From an uncultured Legionella sp. (GTDB taxonomy: Bacteria; Pseudomonadota; Gammaproteobacteria; Legionellales; Legionellaceae): a DNA stretch of 64,000 nucleotides. Under the pieces are notes generated by a model, which was not told the DNA's origin, did not search any database, and was given only the letters and a program-made list of their open reading frames with translations. A program made the translations under genes and the position numbers. Shown in pieces: positions 27,041 through 36,562 of the stretch. The stretch is taken from the NCBI GenBank assembly GCA_902168255.1, contig CABHON010000017.1, positions 1 through 64,000 of the forward strand, written 5' to 3'. Position 1 is the first letter of the stretch, and every line of letters begins with the position of its first letter.

Positions 27041-29005
27041 ATGAAAAATATCTGTTTAATTCTCGTTTTAATGCCTTTATTAGGCTCAATTTTGGCCGGC
27101 TTTTTTAGAAAGCAAATAGGTCGTGCAGGTGCACATTCAGTTACTATTTTAGGAGTGGCTATTTCATTTGCCTGTGCTCTTTATTTAGCTAAGCTAATTT
27201 TCGTAGATGGACATCCAGCTTTCAATGAAAACCTTTACACCTGGGCTTCTGGCGGTGGTTTTTTCCCTTATAGTTTTCAAATTGGTTTCTTAATAGATCC
27301 TTTAACAGTACTAATGCTTGTCATTGTTACTTTTGTTTCATTAGCTGTTCATATTTATAGTATGGGTTATATGGCAGATGATGATGGTTATCAACGTTTC
27401 TTCAGCTATATTTCTCTTTTTACCTTTGCCATGTTAATGCTGGTAAGCTCAAATAACTTCCTTCAGCTTTTTTTTGGATGGGAAGGTGTTGGTTTAGTTT
27501 CTTATCTGTTGATTGGTTTTTGGTTTCAAAAAGAAAGTGCGCTACAAGGGAGCTTAAAAGCGTTTCTTGTGAACCGTGTAGGTGACTTTGGTTTCGTTTT
27601 AGGTATTGGCCTTGTTCTTGCCTATTTCGGTACATTGGATTACGCCCAAGTATTTGCAAAAGTTCAAAACGTTACGGGTCAGTCCATTTCTTTATTTGAT
27701 GGGCATGCCTGGTCAGTTATTTCAGTAATTTGTATTTTATTATTTGTAGGTGCTATGGGTAAATCAGCTCAAGTGCCTCTACATGTATGGCTTCCTGAAT
27801 CAATGGAAGGCCCTACTCCTATTTCTGCACTTATCCACGCCGCAACCATGGTGACTGCTGGCGTGTTTATGGTAGCACGCATGTCTCCTTTGTTCGAAGA
27901 ATCCAATACAGCATTAACAGTCATTACTGTTATTGGTGCAACGGGTGCTTTATTTACTGGTTTACTGGGTGTTGTAATGACGGATATCAAACGCGTTATT
28001 GCTTACTCAACTTTATCTCAGTTAGGTTACATGATGGTAGCAATGGGTGTATCAGCTTATCCTATTGGTATTTTCCATTTAGGTACACATGCCTGCTTTA
28101 AAGCCGTGCTTTTCTTGGCTGCTGGTTCTGTCATTATTGGTATGCACCACGAGCAAGATATGCGAAAAATGGGTGGTTTATGGCGATTCATGCCAATTAC
28201 TTATATCACCTTCTTAATTGGAACTTTAGCATTATGCGCTATTCCTCCTTTTGCAGGGTTTTATTCAAAAGATATGATTATTGATGCAGCGAAGCTGACT
28301 AATATCCCTGGCGGACAGTATGCCTATTATTGTGTGTTCTTCGGCGCGTTTGTGACGGCCTTATATTCTTTCCGTGCACTTTTCATGACTTTCCATGGTA
28401 AACCAAGAATGGATGAGCATACACGTGAACATCTCCATGAATCACCTTGGTCAGTGTGTTTACCACTTATCCTTTTGGCTATACCTTCACTTTGTATAGG
28501 TTATATTCTCTATCCATATTTTGTATCAGAACATAACCTGTTAAGTTCAAGTGTTACAATTTCTGCTAGTCATTCAGGATGGACACGCCTTCTTGAAGAA
28601 GCGGGATCTGCTAATGCAATGACCTTGCATTCAGTTTTAACACCAACATTCTGGCTAGTTATTGCAGGTTTTGTAGTGGCTTGGGTTTTCTATATTGCTA
28701 AACCTGAATGGCCTGCCGCACTTGCTGCAAGATTTTCCTGGATCTATCGTATACTTATGCAAAAATATGGTTTCGACTTATTTAACGACAAAGTGCTCGT
28801 TCCCGTTACAAAAGGTTTTGGCAATCTTTTTTATCGTACGGGCGATCAGACATTAATTGATGGATTTGTTGTGAACGGTTCTGCTAAAGTGATTGCTTTT
28901 GCATCAGCATGCGGACGTAAATTACAAACAGGTTATCTCTATCATTATGCTATGGCCATGGTAATTGGATTGCTTGCGCTTCTGTCTTGGCTCTTATTAG
29001 GATAG
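27041..29005 (+). CDS. nuoL: NADH-quinone oxidoreductase subunit L
   Basis: NuoL is the distal antiporter-like proton-pumping subunit with the long lateral helix. The 654 residues are full length, with about 16 membrane segments. The Lys/Glu/His-rich helices are present (FFGWEGVGLVSYLLIGFW, GAMGKSAQVPLHVWLPESM, PTPISALIHAATMV, SQLGYMMVA). It should be followed by nuoM and nuoN, but the operon stops here: 287 bp of AT-rich DNA with no recognisable gene, then genes on the opposite strand. A second partial copy of its 3' end lies at 31047-31127. Confidence 0.97.
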   Translation: MKNICLILVLMPLLGSILAGFFRKQIGRAGAHSVTILGVAISFACALYLAKLIFVDGHPAFNENLYTWASGGGFFPYSFQIGFLIDPLTVLMLVIVTFVSLAVHIYSMGYMADDDGYQRFFSYISLFTFAMLMLVSSNNFLQLFFGWEGVGLVSYLLIGFWFQKESALQGSLKAFLVNRVGDFGFVLGIGLVLAYFGTLDYAQVFAKVQNVTGQSISLFDGHAWSVISVICILLFVGAMGKSAQVPLHVWLPESMEGPTPISALIHAATMVTAGVFMVARMSPLFEESNTALTVITVIGATGALFTGLLGVVMTDIKRVIAYSTLSQLGYMMVAMGVSAYPIGIFHLGTHACFKAVLFLAAGSVIIGMHHEQDMRKMGGLWRFMPITYITFLIGTLALCAIPPFAGFYSKDMIIDAAKLTNIPGGQYAYYCVFFGAFVTALYSFRALFMTFHGKPRMDEHTREHLHESPWSVCLPLILLAIPSLCIGYILYPYFVSEHNLLSSSVTISASHSGWTRLLEEAGSANAMTLHSVLTPTFWLVIAGFVVAWVFYIAKPEWPAALAARFSWIYRILMQKYGFDLFNDKVLVPVTKGFGNLFYRTGDQTLIDGFVVNGSAKVIAFASACGRKLQTGYLYHYAMAMVIGLLALLSWLLLG

Positions 29006-29292
29006 TTATCTAAAGAGCATGTTTGCTACAAAACAGTATTTGACATAACTCTAATAAAATCTAAAGCATAATGAAATATAATTGCTTTAAATTAACGTTT
29101 GCGGGAAATTCTGAATTATGCCTATACAGACCCAAGATTCTGTTATTAAAACATTGTGAGCTTTCTCGTCCGATAATAACGCAGATATAGCTCAACAAGC
29201 GGGTTATATTAACAGAATTTGATGACTAAGAATAAGTTTTATTATAACTGCTTCTGATTTTTTGGTAATTTGAAAGAGAATTTATAGAAATA

Positions 29293-29754
29293 TTATGCAG
29301 CCTCATTTGTTTTTTTATCTAGCCAGATCAAAAAGGGCCCTTTTAAATAATGCATTTGCTCTTTAATTATGAATGCATCTTCTTCTGATAAAACTTGTTT
29401 AGCTTTTCTAAAGATAGTGCTTTCCTCTTCTTTAACATGATGCTCCACAAGGTCTTGTAATTTATATACTTCCTCTTCCCACACCGCTAAAGAAGAGGGA
29501 TGGTTGATTCGCTCAATCTGTGCCTCAATTTCTGTATGTTCTTTCTCACCATGTTGAGCCTCTTCTATACTTTGGGTATGCTGTAATAAAGCCTTATAAA
29601 AAGTTTCTTGTTCAGAATGTGCGTGAACCATCAGCTCTCTAATAATAAGTGTAACAATTTCTTTTTTACGCCCGCTCAATTGAGATTTTTTGAATAATTG
29701 GAATAAATGAGCCACTTTGTCGTGATCCATTTTTAAATAATCATATATATCCAT
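29293..29754 (-). CDS. Hemerythrin HHE-domain protein
   Basis: This 153-aa helical-bundle protein carries the spaced His/Glu ligands of a di-iron hemerythrin-like site: LKMDHDKVAHLF near the start, HAHSEQE, GEKEHTEIE, and VEHHVKEEE. Such proteins bind oxygen, nitric oxide or iron or protect against redox stress. It lies 9 bp downstream of the dehydrogenase at 29764-30933 on the same strand, so the two are probably cotranscribed; the functional link is unknown. Confidence 0.85.
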   Translation of the reverse strand: MDIYDYLKMDHDKVAHLFQLFKKSQLSGRKKEIVTLIIRELMVHAHSEQETFYKALLQHTQSIEEAQHGEKEHTEIEAQIERINHPSSLAVWEEEVYKLQDLVEHHVKEEESTIFRKAKQVLSEEDAFIIKEQMHYLKGPFLIWLDKKTNEAA

Positions 29755-29763
29755 TTTACTCTC

Positions 29764-30933
29764 CTAAGGTTTTAAAACGACCTTAATGCAGCCGTCATGC
29801 TTAGCATCAAATTCTTTATATGCTTTAGGGACGTCTTTTAATTTAATTCGATTGGTAATAATTTGAGAGGGATCAATTTCCCCTTTTTCGATGCTATTTA
29901 ATAAAGGCGATAAGTAGCGTTGCACATGCGTTTGACCCATTTTAAAAGTCAATCCTTTATTCATTGCCGCTCCAAAAGGAATGTTATCTAATTTATCAAT
30001 GTATACACCTGGAATGGAGATTGTACCTCCCTTCCTGCAACATTGGATGGTTTCTCGAAGTACATGGGGTCTATCAACTTGTAGATGCGCCATTTGTTTA
30101 GCCTTATCCATAATAGAATCTATTGTAGGGCCCACATGAGCTTCACATCCAACGGCATCGATACAACAATTAGGGCCTAATCCTTTTGTCATTACCATTA
30201 ATGCATCAAAAACTGATTCTTCTTTAAAATTGATAACCTCACATTTACCTAATTTTTTGGCCAACGCCAATCTTTCTGGAACACAATCAATGGCTATAAC
30301 GCGTGCAGCTCCTAACATCCAGGCACTTTGAATGGCAAATTGTCCCACGGGTCCACATCCCCAAACGGCAACAATATCACCGCCTTGAATATTACAATTT
30401 TCAGCCGCCATGTACCCGGTAGGAAAAATATCGGATAAAAACAATACTTTTTCATCCGGCATATCTGAAGCGATTTTGATAGGACCAACATTCGAAAAAG
30501 GGACACGCACGTATTCTGCTTGCCCTCCAGAAAACCCACCTAACATATGGGAATAACCAAACATCCCCGCTGGGGTTTGACCTAATTTTTGCCTTGCCAT
30601 TTCTGCATTAGGATTAGCCATCTCACAACAAGCATATAATTTTTTCTTGCAAAACGTACATTTACCACAAGAAATGGTAAAGGGAACAACAACTTTATCA
30701 CCAATTTTAAGTTTACTGGATGACCCTTTATCCACTACTTCACCCATAAATTCGTGGCCTAAAATATCACCCGACTCCATAGTCGGCATAAGGCCATTGT
30801 AAAGATGCAAATCAGAGCCACAAATTGCAGAAGCAGTTACGCGAATAATAATATCTTGATCATTAATGATTTTAGGATCGGGAACTGAATCTACACGAAC
30901 GTCTTGTTTTCCATGCCAACATAATGCCTTCAT
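29764..30933 (-). CDS. Zinc-dependent alcohol dehydrogenase (formaldehyde dehydrogenase-like MDR)
   Basis: This 389-aa medium-chain dehydrogenase/reductase has catalytic zinc ligands in AICGSDLH and GHEFMGEVV, the structural-zinc cysteines in [15 protein letters not shown] and the NAD(P) fold GCGPVGQFA. Length and the long insertion after the zinc lobe match the glutathione-independent/dependent formaldehyde dehydrogenase-like MDR branch (cd08283-type). Its true substrate is not shown by sequence. An AGGAAACTCC ribosome site precedes the ATG. Confidence 0.9.
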   Translation of the reverse strand: MKALCWHGKQDVRVDSVPDPKIINDQDIIIRVTASAICGSDLHLYNGLMPTMESGDILGHEFMGEVVDKGSSSKLKIGDKVVVPFTISCGKCTFCKKKLYACCEMANPNAEMARQKLGQTPAGMFGYSHMLGGFSGGQAEYVRVPFSNVGPIKIASDMPDEKVLFLSDIFPTGYMAAENCNIQGGDIVAVWGCGPVGQFAIQSAWMLGAARVIAIDCVPERLALAKKLGKCEVINFKEESVFDALMVMTKGLGPNCCIDAVGCEAHVGPTIDSIMDKAKQMAHLQVDRPHVLRETIQCCRKGGTISIPGVYIDKLDNIPFGAAMNKGLTFKMGQTHVQRYLSPLLNSIEKGEIDPSQIITNRIKLKDVPKAYKEFDAKHDGCIKVVLKP

Positions 30934-31026
30934 AGGAAACTCCTGAAAATTACGGTAAAAATATTCTTGTCGTAAATAATATAGTAGGTGTGACTTATTC
31001 TTTCAAATATGAGGTTGTCAGTGTAC

Positions 31027-31046
31027 TGAGTCAATAAAAACGGACA
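31027..31046. mobile_element. Terminal remnant of an insertion sequence
   Basis: TGAGTCAATAAAAACGGACA matches the outer end of the IS remnant beginning near 49977 (TGGTCTAATAAAAACGGACA) at about 16-17 of 20 positions. It abuts the nuoL fragment exactly at 31047. No transposase is present here, so this is a scar. Confidence 0.55.
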
Positions 31047-31127
31047 GGTGATCAAACATTGATTGACGGATTTTTGATGAATGGTTCTGCTAAAGTGATT
31101 GCTTTTGCTTCAGCATGTGGCCGTAAA
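31047..31127 (+). pseudogene. nuoL: Fragment of a second nuoL 3' region
   Basis: Eighty-one bases encode GDQTLIDGFLMNGSAKVIAF and the following SACGRK, matching the C-terminal part of the intact nuoL (near 28841-28921) with about ten base differences, mostly third-position. After GRK the similarity ends. The left edge touches an IS-end sequence. The divergence shows an old duplication or a piece of a displaced nuo copy, not a recent repeat. Confidence 0.75.
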
Positions 31128-31237
31128 ACTTTTTCCTCTTTCTAAGGTTTTCCGAATATTAACTTCGATTAATCGATGAATGAACAGTTTCAAACCGAGT
31201 TTTCGATGTTTATTCGGTTTTTGTCAAGTAATGAAGC

Positions 31238-34126
31238 CTATTGAGAAACGCAATATAGGCGGAGTTGATTAGTACATTGGAAGAATCCATCGTTCCAATA
31301 GAAAGAATCCCCTGCACTTGAAGCACCGGTACTACCGCCGCCGGATATGCCATTAGCCCAATTGCTACAATTATCTATGGTGTTTGCGCCTGTCCAAACA
31401 AAGTTAAATGTTGTGCTAATAGAATTAATTAAATTACTTGCGCCTACCAAGTTTCCACCGGTTGCTACTGCTATTGGTGTTGTACCATCCGGGCGGTAAT
31501 ATGAAACGCCAGCAGTGGTTGCGTTATTACCCTGTAGTAAAGCTTTATAGGTATAATTAGCAGCAAATCCTGTGGTTGGTTTACCATTTCCTGATGCATT
31601 ACATATTGCATCAGCTCCTGCAAATCCTCCCAAATTGCCATTAGACGTTGTCGAAGTAACAAAAATAATAGGGACCCCGTAAGTATAAGCATTAGTAGCG
31701 GAAGCAGAGCCATTTGGAGTAGTGACAGCAACATCTACTGCCCCTGCAGCATGAGCGGGAGTAACAGCGGTGATTTGAGTGGCACTGTCAATCGTAAAAC
31801 TCGTGGCGTTAGTACCACCAAACGTGACCGCAGAGGTTGAGGTAAAGTTTGTACCGGTAATCGTGACACTTTGTCCGCCAGTAGAACTACCTGAAGAAGG
31901 GTTAACACTGGTAATGGTAGGGGGAGCTATATAAGTGTAGGCATTGGCCGCTGTAGCAGAGCCGTCTGGAGTAGTGACAGCAACATCTACTGCCCCTGCA
32001 GCATGAGCGGGAGTAACAGCGGTAATTTGGGTGGTACTGTCAATCGTAAAACTCGTGGCATTCGTGCCGCCAAAAGTGACCGCCGTTGTTGAAGCAAAGT
32101 TGGTACCGGTAATGGTAACACTTTGTCCCCCGGCGATACTGCCTGAAGAAGGGTTGACACTGGTAATGGTAGGTGGATCATTATAGGTGTAAGCATTCGT
32201 GGCTGTGGCAGCTCCGCCGAGAGTGGTAACAACTACATCGACAGTTCCTGCGACATGGGCAGGTGTAACGACGGTAATTTGAGTAGCACTATCAATCGTA
32301 AAACTAGTAGCGGCAGTCCCGCCGAAAGTGACACCAGAAGCAGAAGTAAAATTAGTCCCGGTAATGGTGACAGTTTGTCCACCAGTAGTACTGCCTGCAG
32401 AAGGGTTAACACTGGTAATAGTGGGCGAAGCGATATAGGTATATGCATCCGGTAAAGCGGCTACGCCATTAGGAGTTGTTAATACCACATCAACCGTACC
32501 AGAAGCATGGGCTGGGGTTAGAGCTGTGACGGTAGTATCGTTAACCACGGTAATATTAGAAGCGTCAACTCCATCAAAAGTAACAGAAGTCGTTCCAGTT
32601 AAATTGGTTCCTGTCAGTGTGACGGGCGTTCCTCCTGAAGGAGAACCCGAGGAAGGGGAAATGTCACTAAGGGTAGGGGAAAATTCTGTGGTATAAGTAT
32701 AACCATTGGTAAAGACAGTTTGTTGACCATCGGGGTTGGTCACTACAATCGTAACGGGTTGGGTTATTGTCTCGGGTGCCCCAGGAGCAGCCGCCATCAT
32801 TAAAGTTAACGCCGGTACTACGACAGAAAGCTGTGTGGAAGAAATAAACGTCGTTTCAGCCGGTTCATTATTAAACGTAACTGTCACGCCGGGTAAGAAA
32901 TTGGTACCGGTGATAGTGACAATATTGCCTCCTACAAAAGGACCACTATTGGGCGAAATAGAACCAATCATTGGTGCATTTAAAGTGGTTTTTTGTTCTG
33001 AAATAGCCAGCACCCGCTCCATATAAACCGCAGGACTTTTCACCCAGCTTTCGATATCTCCTAATGCACTAGGGGTACCTAAAGCATAATGAGGCAAGCC
33101 AGAGTTATCATCGCCTAAGAAACCTACTTCTAAACCAAACGTGTTACTATCAGGCGTTTGGTTATGGGAAATAAGGTGTTCGCCAAAAATAGAAAAGTGT
33201 AATCCCAGCGGTTGAACCATGGCAGGAGCCCAAGAAAAAGAACCGCCATAGGTATTATAAATAGCCCGAAACTCACTTTTAACGGAAAATTTCATGCGTT
33301 CGTTAACAATTTGATTCAACTCTAAAGAGCCACCCGTGCCGAAAGTATTTTCGGATGTATCCCCCGTTAAATCTGTTGCATAGTTAACATTATCATAGAA
33401 AACTTTTGCAGTTAATCCTGTCATCGAGGTGAGATGAATATCGGTACCCATATCAACCCCTTGCGTGGTCGCGCCAGCAATATTGCGTTGATTGGTGTAG
33501 TACAAGTCATTATCAAGAAAAACAATATCGTCTAACCCTACATTGGGTGTATTTGACCAATAACCACCTAAGTTTACATCTTGAAAAGCAGAGCCATGAA
33601 AATTTTGTTGTAGTTGCAGGCCATACGCTGTTTGATTCACCCGTTGGTTAATATTGCCAGAATCAAAATCGAAAGGAAGTACTTGGCTTAAATATTCGCC
33701 TGTAAATTTTACTTGCCCATCCGTCCATAATTGATGGCCTAAGGTACCATTTAAACGATATTGGTTGGCACCATATTCCCCTAATAAGCCAATTGCCCAA
33801 TCAGGCGATAGTTTTTGAGCATAGTGGGCATCAAAAATAGTGCCCAGTAACGTATCATACCATCCCCCTACTGAAACAGGGCCAACAGTGTAATTTGGGT
33901 TAGTGAGGCCTAGCGTTTGCAAAGCGGCGAGAGGATCATTTGAACTGGTAGAAGGCGTTTCAGGTGGGGGAAGATTGTTTGTATTGTTGACGTCATATGG
34001 TTGAACAAGAGGAGTCGTATTGCTGGAATTTAATTCTTGTGAGGATGAAGCTAAAGCAATGCTATTTTGATAGGGATACAAACATAGTAAAAGGCAGGTA
34101 ACTATTCGTTTAAAAAGTGAATGCAT
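31238..34126 (-). CDS. Putative outer-membrane adhesin: beta-barrel-like N-terminus, TIG repeats and DUF1554 tip
   Basis: This 962-aa protein has a signal peptide (about 1-27). Residues about 60-380 are aromatic and glycine-rich alternating segments resembling an intimin/invasin-type inverse autotransporter barrel (VGGWYDTLLG, YGLQLQQNF, VNLGGYWSNTP, KFSVKSEFRAIY). From about 385 come five IPT/TIG immunoglobulin-like domains; the last four are 84 residues each (484-567, 568-651, 652-735, 736-819). The C-terminal 143 residues form a DUF1554-like, C-type-lectin-related tip (IFVTSTTSNGNLGGFAGADA, four Cys). The barrel assignment is my inference. Probably a surface protein for attachment. Confidence 0.8.
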   Translation of the reverse strand: MHSLFKRIVTCLLLCLYPYQNSIALASSSQELNSSNTTPLVQPYDVNNTNNLPPPETPSTSSNDPLAALQTLGLTNPNYTVGPVSVGGWYDTLLGTIFDAHYAQKLSPDWAIGLLGEYGANQYRLNGTLGHQLWTDGQVKFTGEYLSQVLPFDFDSGNINQRVNQTAYGLQLQQNFHGSAFQDVNLGGYWSNTPNVGLDDIVFLDNDLYYTNQRNIAGATTQGVDMGTDIHLTSMTGLTAKVFYDNVNYATDLTGDTSENTFGTGGSLELNQIVNERMKFSVKSEFRAIYNTYGGSFSWAPAMVQPLGLHFSIFGEHLISHNQTPDSNTFGLEVGFLGDDNSGLPHYALGTPSALGDIESWVKSPAVYMERVLAISEQKTTLNAPMIGSISPNSGPFVGGNIVTITGTNFLPGVTVTFNNEPAETTFISSTQLSVVVPALTLMMAAAPGAPETITQPVTIVVTNPDGQQTVFTNGYTYTTEFSPTLSDISPSSGSPSGGTPVTLTGTNLTGTTSVTFDGVDASNITVVNDTTVTALTPAHASGTVDVVLTTPNGVAALPDAYTYIASPTITSVNPSAGSTTGGQTVTITGTNFTSASGVTFGGTAATSFTIDSATQITVVTPAHVAGTVDVVVTTLGGAATATNAYTYNDPPTITSVNPSSGSIAGGQSVTITGTNFASTTAVTFGGTNATSFTIDSTTQITAVTPAHAAGAVDVAVTTPDGSATAANAYTYIAPPTITSVNPSSGSSTGGQSVTITGTNFTSTSAVTFGGTNATSFTIDSATQITAVTPAHAAGAVDVAVTTPNGSASATNAYTYGVPIIFVTSTTSNGNLGGFAGADAICNASGNGKPTTGFAANYTYKALLQGNNATTAGVSYYRPDGTTPIAVATGGNLVGASNLINSISTTFNFVWTGANTIDNCSNWANGISGGGSTGASSAGDSFYWNDGFFQCTNQLRLYCVSQ
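31670..32677 (-). repeat. Tandem 252-bp repeats coding for TIG domains
   Basis: Four consecutive 252-bp units (32426-32677, 32174-32425, 31922-32173, 31670-31921) each encode PT[IL]xx[VI]xPSxGSxxGG and end in AYTY. The last two are nearly identical at protein level, the first is the most diverged. This suggests stepwise duplication at the tip-proximal end and room for copy-number change. Confidence 0.85.
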
Positions 34127-34145
34127 ATACTCTCGCTATAACAAT

Positions 34146-34270
34146 TATACTCTTCGCTAATGAGTTTTTGGTTTTGTTGCAAGCTGCATCGACTTCCGTC
34201 ATGTATTACTTGTACACTCCCTCGTCTGCTTCGCTTGCGCCTCACCAAAAAATCATTAGCGAAGAGTATA
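34146..34270 (+). repeat. Palindromic interspersed element, copy A (125 bp)
   Basis: Starts TATACTCTTCGC and ends GCGAAGAGTATA, so its ends are inverted repeats. The inner part carries GGTTTTGTTGCAAGCTGCAT and TGTACACTCCCTCG. Related copies are at 37071-37187, 46547-46671 and 57699-57823. This copy lies between the adhesin start and the stop of the upstream membrane-protein gene. Confidence 0.8.
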
Positions 34271-34280
34271 TATGGAAATG

Positions 34281-34742
34281 TTAACTTACAGCCATTGTTT
34301 TTCTTTTTCGCAAGGATAAGAAGAAAAGAATGATACTTAAAGGCCACATTACATGATCTAATATTGCACCAGGAGCTGTATGTAATGTAACAATTGGTTT
34401 CATATAAGCTAATAAATGACGCATGCTATATTCTAAAAAGATCATTATATACATAAAAGGAATGAGCTTTTGATAGCGCCAAAAGACAACAATATAGACA
34501 AAACTCATTAACAATTGTTCTGCACCCCATAATGCAAACATTAAAATAATAACGGCTTGTGATGGCGTGGTAAAAGTGTTTAATGGTATGGAGGCAATAC
34601 TTTGAGAACCACCATCATGAAGAAACATGTGAAGTAAGCTTCTTACTATCGTGAAACTAATAATAAATAAAAGTGCATATTTGGCAATAAGACTCCCTTC
34701 GTATTCATTATTTACTTGTTTTGGAAAGATTTTGTCTAACAA
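34281..34742 (-). CDS. Small four-helix membrane protein, unrecognised
   Basis: This 153-aa protein has four hydrophobic helices (about 22-40, 63-80, 82-108 and 128-144), with a charged N-terminus (KIFPKQVNNEYEG) and a basic C-terminus (RKRKT). I do not recognise the family; WGAEQLLMSFVY and MRHLLAYMKPIVTLH are the most distinctive segments. It lies alone on the minus strand upstream of the adhesin, separated from it by the palindromic element. Confidence 0.65.
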   Translation of the reverse strand: MLDKIFPKQVNNEYEGSLIAKYALLFIISFTIVRSLLHMFLHDGGSQSIASIPLNTFTTPSQAVIILMFALWGAEQLLMSFVYIVVFWRYQKLIPFMYIMIFLEYSMRHLLAYMKPIVTLHTAPGAILDHVMWPLSIILFFLSLRKRKTMAVS

Positions 34743-34852
34743 TTTTTATTCCTACTGCTTTGTAACTTAACGTATTATTGAACAAATTTCATTGTATCAC
34801 AAGATGGTTTGATTTAAATATGATTTCATCTAATTAACCTGAGTCCATTTCA

Positions 34853-35395
34853 TTAACTCAGGTTAATTAACGCAACTTGTGCTTTTTTCAAAGAAGGATC
34901 TTGCTCCAGGGCAATTTTGAAATACTTTTTAGCTTCATTAGGGTGATGTGCTGCTAATGCACAAATTCCTGCATTTTCATACGCAAGAGCAGTATTTAAA
35001 TAATTCGGATCGCTGGCTGCTTTTAAAAAATACTGGTTTGCTTCTGCGTATTTTTTCTGATGGCATAAAAAATCTCCGTAATTATTAAGAATCGCGCCGG
35101 AATTAGGTGCCATTTGCAGTGCTTTATTGTAATACCATTCAGCTTGTTTGATTTCATGGGTTTGTTCAAAGAAATATCCTAACGCTTCATTAGCATAAGG
35201 AGAGTTTGGATCTTCTGCGACGGCGGTAAGTAACTTTTGTTTAGCGCGTTGTCGGTTTCCCTGTTTTAAATAGGCCAAACCTAGCTGCATATTACATACC
35301 GAAGCTTTTGAATTAATTGGTACGGATGATGTTTCTGTTTGGCAGCTGGCTAAACAAAAAAGAAGAGAAATTAGAAGGATGGTTGGACTTTTCAT
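34853..35395 (-). CDS. pilW: Type IV pilus biogenesis/stability lipoprotein PilW (PilF)
   Basis: The 180-aa protein has a lipoprotein signal peptide with lipobox LASC (Cys18), then about four TPR units (LGLAYLKQGNRQRAK, ALGYFFEQTHEIKQAEWYY, LNNYGDFLCHQKKYAEA, ENAGICALAAHHPNEAKKYF). The family is an outer-membrane pilotin that helps PilQ secretin assembly. It follows rlmN in the conserved ndk-rlmN-pilW order, which supports the call. The family is usually about 250 aa, so this is a short member; the C-terminus is the part missing. Confidence 0.88.
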   Translation of the reverse strand: MKSPTILLISLLFCLASCQTETSSVPINSKASVCNMQLGLAYLKQGNRQRAKQKLLTAVAEDPNSPYANEALGYFFEQTHEIKQAEWYYNKALQMAPNSGAILNNYGDFLCHQKKYAEANQYFLKAASDPNYLNTALAYENAGICALAAHHPNEAKKYFKIALEQDPSLKKAQVALINLS

Positions 35396-35408
35396 AATAT
35401 TTATACCA

Positions 35409-36512
35409 TTAGGTTTCTACGGAAACGGGAATTCGGAGTTTTTTCCAGCGTTCTGAGCGGCTAGTTTTATCCATAAAATCGCCTGCTAACTGACCGCAAG
35501 CGGCATCAATATCATCACCTCGTGTTTTTCGAACGATTGTATTAATGCCTTTATTAATTAAATATTGTTGAAAAGCCGCAATTCTTTCGGGGGATGAACG
35601 CCGGTATTCAGTGCCTGGAAAAGGATTGAAAGGAATCAAATTCATTTTGCAGGGAACACCATCTAATATTTTCACCAGTTCCCGTGCGTGTTCCATATGA
35701 TCATTAACATTATCAAGCATAACGTATTCAAAAGTTACACGACGACGAGGTTCTTTCTCAAAGTAATGCTTGCAAAGGTGCATAAGCTGCTTTAGAGGGT
35801 ATTTTTTATTAATGGGAACAAGTATGTCACGGAGAGCATCATTAGGGGCATGTAAAGAAATAGCTAAAGATAAATCACTTACTTTAGACAGTTTTTCTAA
35901 TTCAGGGATTAAGCCGGATGAGCTTAATGTTACACGTCGTTTTGACAAACCATATCCAAAATCATCCATCATAATTTGGGAAGCCCTGAGAACATTATCA
36001 AAATTTAATAAAGGCTCACCCATACCCATGAAAACCACATTGGTGACATGCCTATCATGAAAACCATCTTTTTCAGATAACGTACGAGCCGCGATCCAGA
36101 TCTGGCTGATAATTTCAGCTGTAGAAAGATTACGGTTAAAACCTTGCGCACCCGTAGAACAAAAACTGCAATTTAACCCACAACCAACTTGTGAGGAAAC
36201 ACATAGGGTGCCACGATCGTCTTCGGGAATATACACCATTTCGATGGCATTGTTACAACTTAATTTGAGCAGCCATTTTTGTGTGCCATCGTTGGAAACC
36301 CGGTGAAAGCTAACTTCTGGAAGCTCAATGGTTGCAGCTTCAGCTAATTTTGTTTGTAAAGCTTTGCTAAAATTCGACATTTTGGTGAAGTCGACTTCGC
36401 CATATTGGTGAATCCATTTTAGTAATTGAGAAGCGCGATACGTTGGTTCTCCGATTTGTTTGAAGAACGCTTCTAGGTCTTGCAGGTTATAATTCAGAAG
36501 GTTAGTTTTCAT
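35409..36512 (-). CDS. rlmN: 23S rRNA (adenine2503-C2)-methyltransferase RlmN
   Basis: RlmN is a radical SAM enzyme that methylates A2503 of 23S rRNA and A37 of some tRNAs. The 367 residues contain the cluster motif [10 protein letters not shown] and the methyl-carrying C-terminal cysteine in [10 protein letters not shown]. The order ndk-rlmN-pilW is conserved in Gammaproteobacteria. The start ATG is at 36512, 50 bp after ndk; a short hairpin lies in that gap. Confidence 0.97.
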   Translation of the reverse strand: MKTNLLNYNLQDLEAFFKQIGEPTYRASQLLKWIHQYGEVDFTKMSNFSKALQTKLAEAATIELPEVSFHRVSNDGTQKWLLKLSCNNAIEMVYIPEDDRGTLCVSSQVGCGLNCSFCSTGAQGFNRNLSTAEIISQIWIAARTLSEKDGFHDRHVTNVVFMGMGEPLLNFDNVLRASQIMMDDFGYGLSKRRVTLSSSGLIPELEKLSKVSDLSLAISLHAPNDALRDILVPINKKYPLKQLMHLCKHYFEKEPRRRVTFEYVMLDNVNDHMEHARELVKILDGVPCKMNLIPFNPFPGTEYRRSSPERIAAFQQYLINKGINTIVRKTRGDDIDAACGQLAGDFMDKTSRSERWKKLRIPVSVET

Positions 36513-36532
36513 ATTTTTTTTGTAGGCAAGAT

Positions 36533-36551
36533 GGGCGACAGTGAGTCGCCC
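36533..36551. repeat. Short hairpin GGGCGAC-AGTGA-GTCGCCC between ndk and rlmN
   Basis: A perfect 7-bp GC-rich stem with a 5-bp loop stands out in AT-rich DNA. It has no T-run on the ndk-rlmN strand, so it is unlikely to be a strong terminator. Similar GGGCGA-type segments occur near 10600 and 24955, so it may be another interspersed repeat piece. Confidence 0.45.
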
Positions 36552-36562
36552 TATCAGAAAGA

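Noticed and set aside
29006-29292. Search for nuoM start or remnant after nuoL
   Set aside because: No frame in the 287-bp gap resembles NuoM; only AT-rich non-coding sequence is seen.
31191-31220. Terminator hairpin AAACCGA...TCGGTTTTT for the adhesin gene
   Set aside because: The T-run is on the plus strand while the adhesin is on the minus strand, so it is not convincing as its terminator.
31670-32677. Regularly spaced 252-bp repeats as a CRISPR-like or minisatellite array
   Set aside because: The repeats are in frame, code for TIG domains of the adhesin and have no short direct repeats with unique spacers.
32736-33026. Plus-strand 96-aa frame antisense to the adhesin
   Set aside because: The low-complexity Val/Thr/Gly composition mirrors the TIG-coding strand; no ribosome site or family.
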